64,000 nucleotides of DNA from Galerina marginata (taxonomy: Eukaryota; Basidiomycota; Agaricomycetes; Agaricales; Galerinaceae), in assembly GCA_023014335.1 (NCBI GenBank), contig JAECYW010000004.1:1302001-1366000 (forward strand), given 5' to 3'. Position 1 is the stretch's first letter. Each line of letters begins with the position of its first letter. A model generated the notes under the pieces. That model was not told where the DNA came from. It made no database searches and saw only the letters and a program-made list of their open reading frames with translations. Position numbers and translations under genes: made by a program. Of the stretch, positions 62,031 through 64,000 are shown piece after piece.

Positions 62031-62240
62031 GACTTAGATGACAAAACGAGAGTAGAATCTGACAGCGACGATACCGACGGCGAAGGGAACGAACTACGAT
62101 CAGAGGGTACAACTAGTGAAGAGGAGGACGAGGAGGAAGAAGAGGACGAGGAAGAAGAAGAGACGGACGAGGAAGAGGAGGTAGGACGCGGCTCATTTGG
62201 GAGTAAAGATGTGGGAACCATCGTGAGTACTGCTCTCTGA
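62031..62240 (+). pseudogene. Duplicated fragment of the acidic-tail gene
   Basis: Bases 62031-62130 equal 53131-53230 except one (62102). Similarity continues, with repeat-length changes, through the Glu/Asp-coding tract to about 62178 and then stops; the sequence diverges into GRGSFGSKD... and a stop at 62238-62240. The donor-like GTAGGA at 62181 and acceptor-like AACAG at 62027-62031 flank it, so it could also be an exon of a new gene. No upstream ATG in frame; the 5' exons of copy 1 are missing. Confidence 0.6.
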
Positions 62241-62624
62241 AAACATGAGAAACTGTCCAATATTCCTTCTTGTGCTTTAGGTCAAGAGCTTACTGCATTA
62301 AAGGCATCCCTCTGTTACGTAGAGTACATCGCGCCTACGGTCGCCTCAAATGTGCCACTTTTACGAGCACCCAGTGTGTAAATTTTTTGGAAAAAGTCCC
62401 ACATATGCTACGTACGACTTTAGCTCACGAATCCGTCGAAAACCACTGTATCGCCCTTTGCGAAAATGAAGAATGCTGGTCCATGTGAAGACTGTAAGCT
62501 ATGGCACTAAATGAATTCCGGATCATATTTTCTTCCACAATTTTTTTGGCCCTGGATAATACCCTTTGTCGTTCCCTCGAACTAGAATCTGGCTCAGAGG
62601 GTATCGCCTTCTTTGTACCTCTCG
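62241..62624. other. Remnant of the duplicated locus, no intact gene
   Basis: Read on the minus strand downstream of the stop at 62625, the sequence still encodes a diverged likeness of copy 1's lost C-terminus (SEPDSSSRERQ and AKKIVEE against EPDSSQVKK and AKKIEK). The plus frame 62270..62488 is unsupported. Confidence 0.5.
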
Positions 62625-64000
62625 CTACTGGCCTGCTGTTCCCAAAGAGCCATGCTTCCGAGACTTCGACCTTTCACGAGGAGGCATATCCCCCGGGCCA
62701 TCATCTGGATCCCTAGTACCGAAAACGAGCTCTTCAACTAGCTTGTCAAGCTCGAATTCAAGGCGCATCGGTATACGACGCGCGAACGGTATAATGTCGA
62801 GGGTGGTGTTATAGGGCCGACCCGACTGTGTTGCGCCGTACATGTCAACAAATTGTGCTCAGGGAAGAAGAGTAAATGATGACACGCGACATACCAACGA
62901 GATTGCAACCACATACACAAGCTGCGGAGCAAACCAGCGATAGCCCTTTGCCTTCATCCATTTCAGGTTCTTCACTTGCTCATCCTCCTCCTCTATCTTT
63001 TCCCCTTTGTTTTCCGTCGCATTTCCTGGCTTGCTGATACCATCTGCTTGAGTGGGAATGCCGTACTTGGGATTCTTGCTCAATGCTGACTTGATTCTGG
63101 TTGAAGATCGTTCATTGAGTTTGAAGTTTTTGTCTACATGGTCCTGCTGGAAGGGTTTATCGCCTTCTTCATGGTAATTGTATCCAAAACCCGTGTCGAT
63201 GGTAGCTGTAATCTTGTCACTCCGGGCGTTAGGAATGACGGCTCGAAGAGCCTGGTCTTCCAACCATACGAGGTGCTTAACCGTAGCTTCGGCCCTATGA
63301 AGTGGCAGTCAGTACAGAAATAAAATGAATTACTCTCCTTAAATGATTATTGGCTTACCGCATCATCAGAGTGTTTGCTTCTCTCGTTCCAAAGATGAGA
63401 TTATCGGGGGTCTGAGAGGTCAGGTGGTTCAGACTCTCGCCCAGACCTCCATATGAAAAGGCGCAACGGTGAAGCCACTGGACAATACATAGAAGTAAAG
63501 TCAGTCATGTACAACAGGTCGCAGTGGTAGCGGTAACAACAGGCTACATACCTCTGCTTGTTTTTTCCAAGTGTTATCATAGCCATTGGCGGGCCAACCA
63601 AAATTTTTAGCAAGCTGTGGTGCAGTCGATCAGAACTGTGGATCGATTTATGATCGAATACTGACCAATGTCGCGCTCTTGTTATTCATCACTGCAGCCT
63701 GTGTGATTCCACGGGATTGACCACCTACTGCCTTGAGTTTGTGAGGCGTCAGGGTTGCCCCCGTCGGCTTTGCAGTTTCACGAGAAGTGTTTGGGTCCAC
63801 CTCCCCGAAAAGTAAGGTGTCTGCTTGGGCGGCTTGATCCGGATTGGGAAAATTCCGGTCGTTCAGCCATAAACCAAGAGATGAGTTCTGAAGAATTTTA
63901 ACGGTCCCAGGGGATGCATACAATGCGTAAAGATTGAGAAGATGCTTGTCGACAAGGACCCAGGGATCTTTTTCATTCTCGCTCGGCTTCGGACCTGCAC
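62625..64000 (-). CDS. Unrecognised large protein, duplicated family, copy 2 (5' end outside window)
   Basis: The minus-strand exons are collinear with copy 1: LGLWLNDRNFPNPDQAAQAD, QAAVMNNKSATL, LAKNFGWPANGYDNTWKKQ, FGTREANTLMMR, LVWLEDQALRAVIPNARSDK, FGYNYHEEGDKPFQQDHVDK, YRWFAPQLVYVVAISLV, SGRPYNTTLDIIPFARRIPM and RLEFELDKLVEELVFG. The copy stops at TAG 62625-62627 (after GTAGQ), about 25 residues earlier than copy 1, whose equivalent is GTAGVGQHVKG; an indel changed the frame there. The acidic run is shorter and an extra Asn/Gly/Thr-rich stretch replaces it. It is otherwise open, so it may still be functional. The start lies beyond the window. Confidence 0.65.

Noticed and set aside
62270..62488. 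72-codon plus frame after the acidic fragment
   Set aside because: Lies in the remnant of the copy 2 tail; no independent support.

Overview
The window is nuclear DNA of a filamentous fungus, almost certainly a mushroom-forming basidiomycete (Agaricomycetes). Genes are broken by many 48-60 nt GT-AG introns, some exons are only 10-20 nt, and several families are typical of that class: long F-box proteins ending in a GRW-type block, DUF6533 membrane proteins, DUF1996 secreted proteins and a WOPR regulator. Exon models were read by hand from splice sites and frame. I saw no rRNA, tRNA, CRISPR array or retroelement.

Layout. 1-7.7 kb: the 3' end of an aldo-keto reductase, an F-box protein and a Gti1/Pac2 (WOPR) transcription factor. 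8.3-11.9 kb: a divergent housekeeping pair, TFIIH subunit TFB2 (minus) and proteasome chaperone NAS6 (plus), sharing a 172 bp promoter. 13-20.4 kb: a small secreted repeat protein rich in dibasic sites, an 838 bp non-autonomous DNA transposon with terminal inverted repeats and a 6 bp target duplication, a SUMO-interaction-motif/RING-like protein just downstream of it, and a DUF1996 secreted protein. 20.4-25.8 kb is gene-poor. 25.9-30.3 kb: two tandem secreted paralogs with identical exon plans. 31.3-40.2 kb: a TMEM53-like hydrolase divergent from PP2A methylesterase PPE1, a DUF6533 protein and the AAA ATPase RIX7. 40.6-46.6 kb: two MFS transporters in the same orientation. 47.4-50.1 kb: an ECM11-domain protein and an unknown small protein.

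52.3-64 kb is the strangest part. An acidic-tailed protein faces an unrecognised large gene tail to tail. The arrangement recurs 9 kb away: a 100 bp piece of the acidic gene is nearly identical (one mismatch in 100), while its convergent partner has diverged far more (about 18 mismatches in 110 bp compared). Between the copies lies a 1,217-residue beta-rich protein of unknown function with a coiled coil and a late hydrophobic stretch.

Best leads for undescribed biology: the 52-64 kb locus, the Kex2-type secreted repeat precursor at 13.0 kb, the SIM/RING-like protein at 15.7 kb and the tandem secreted pair at 26-30 kb.
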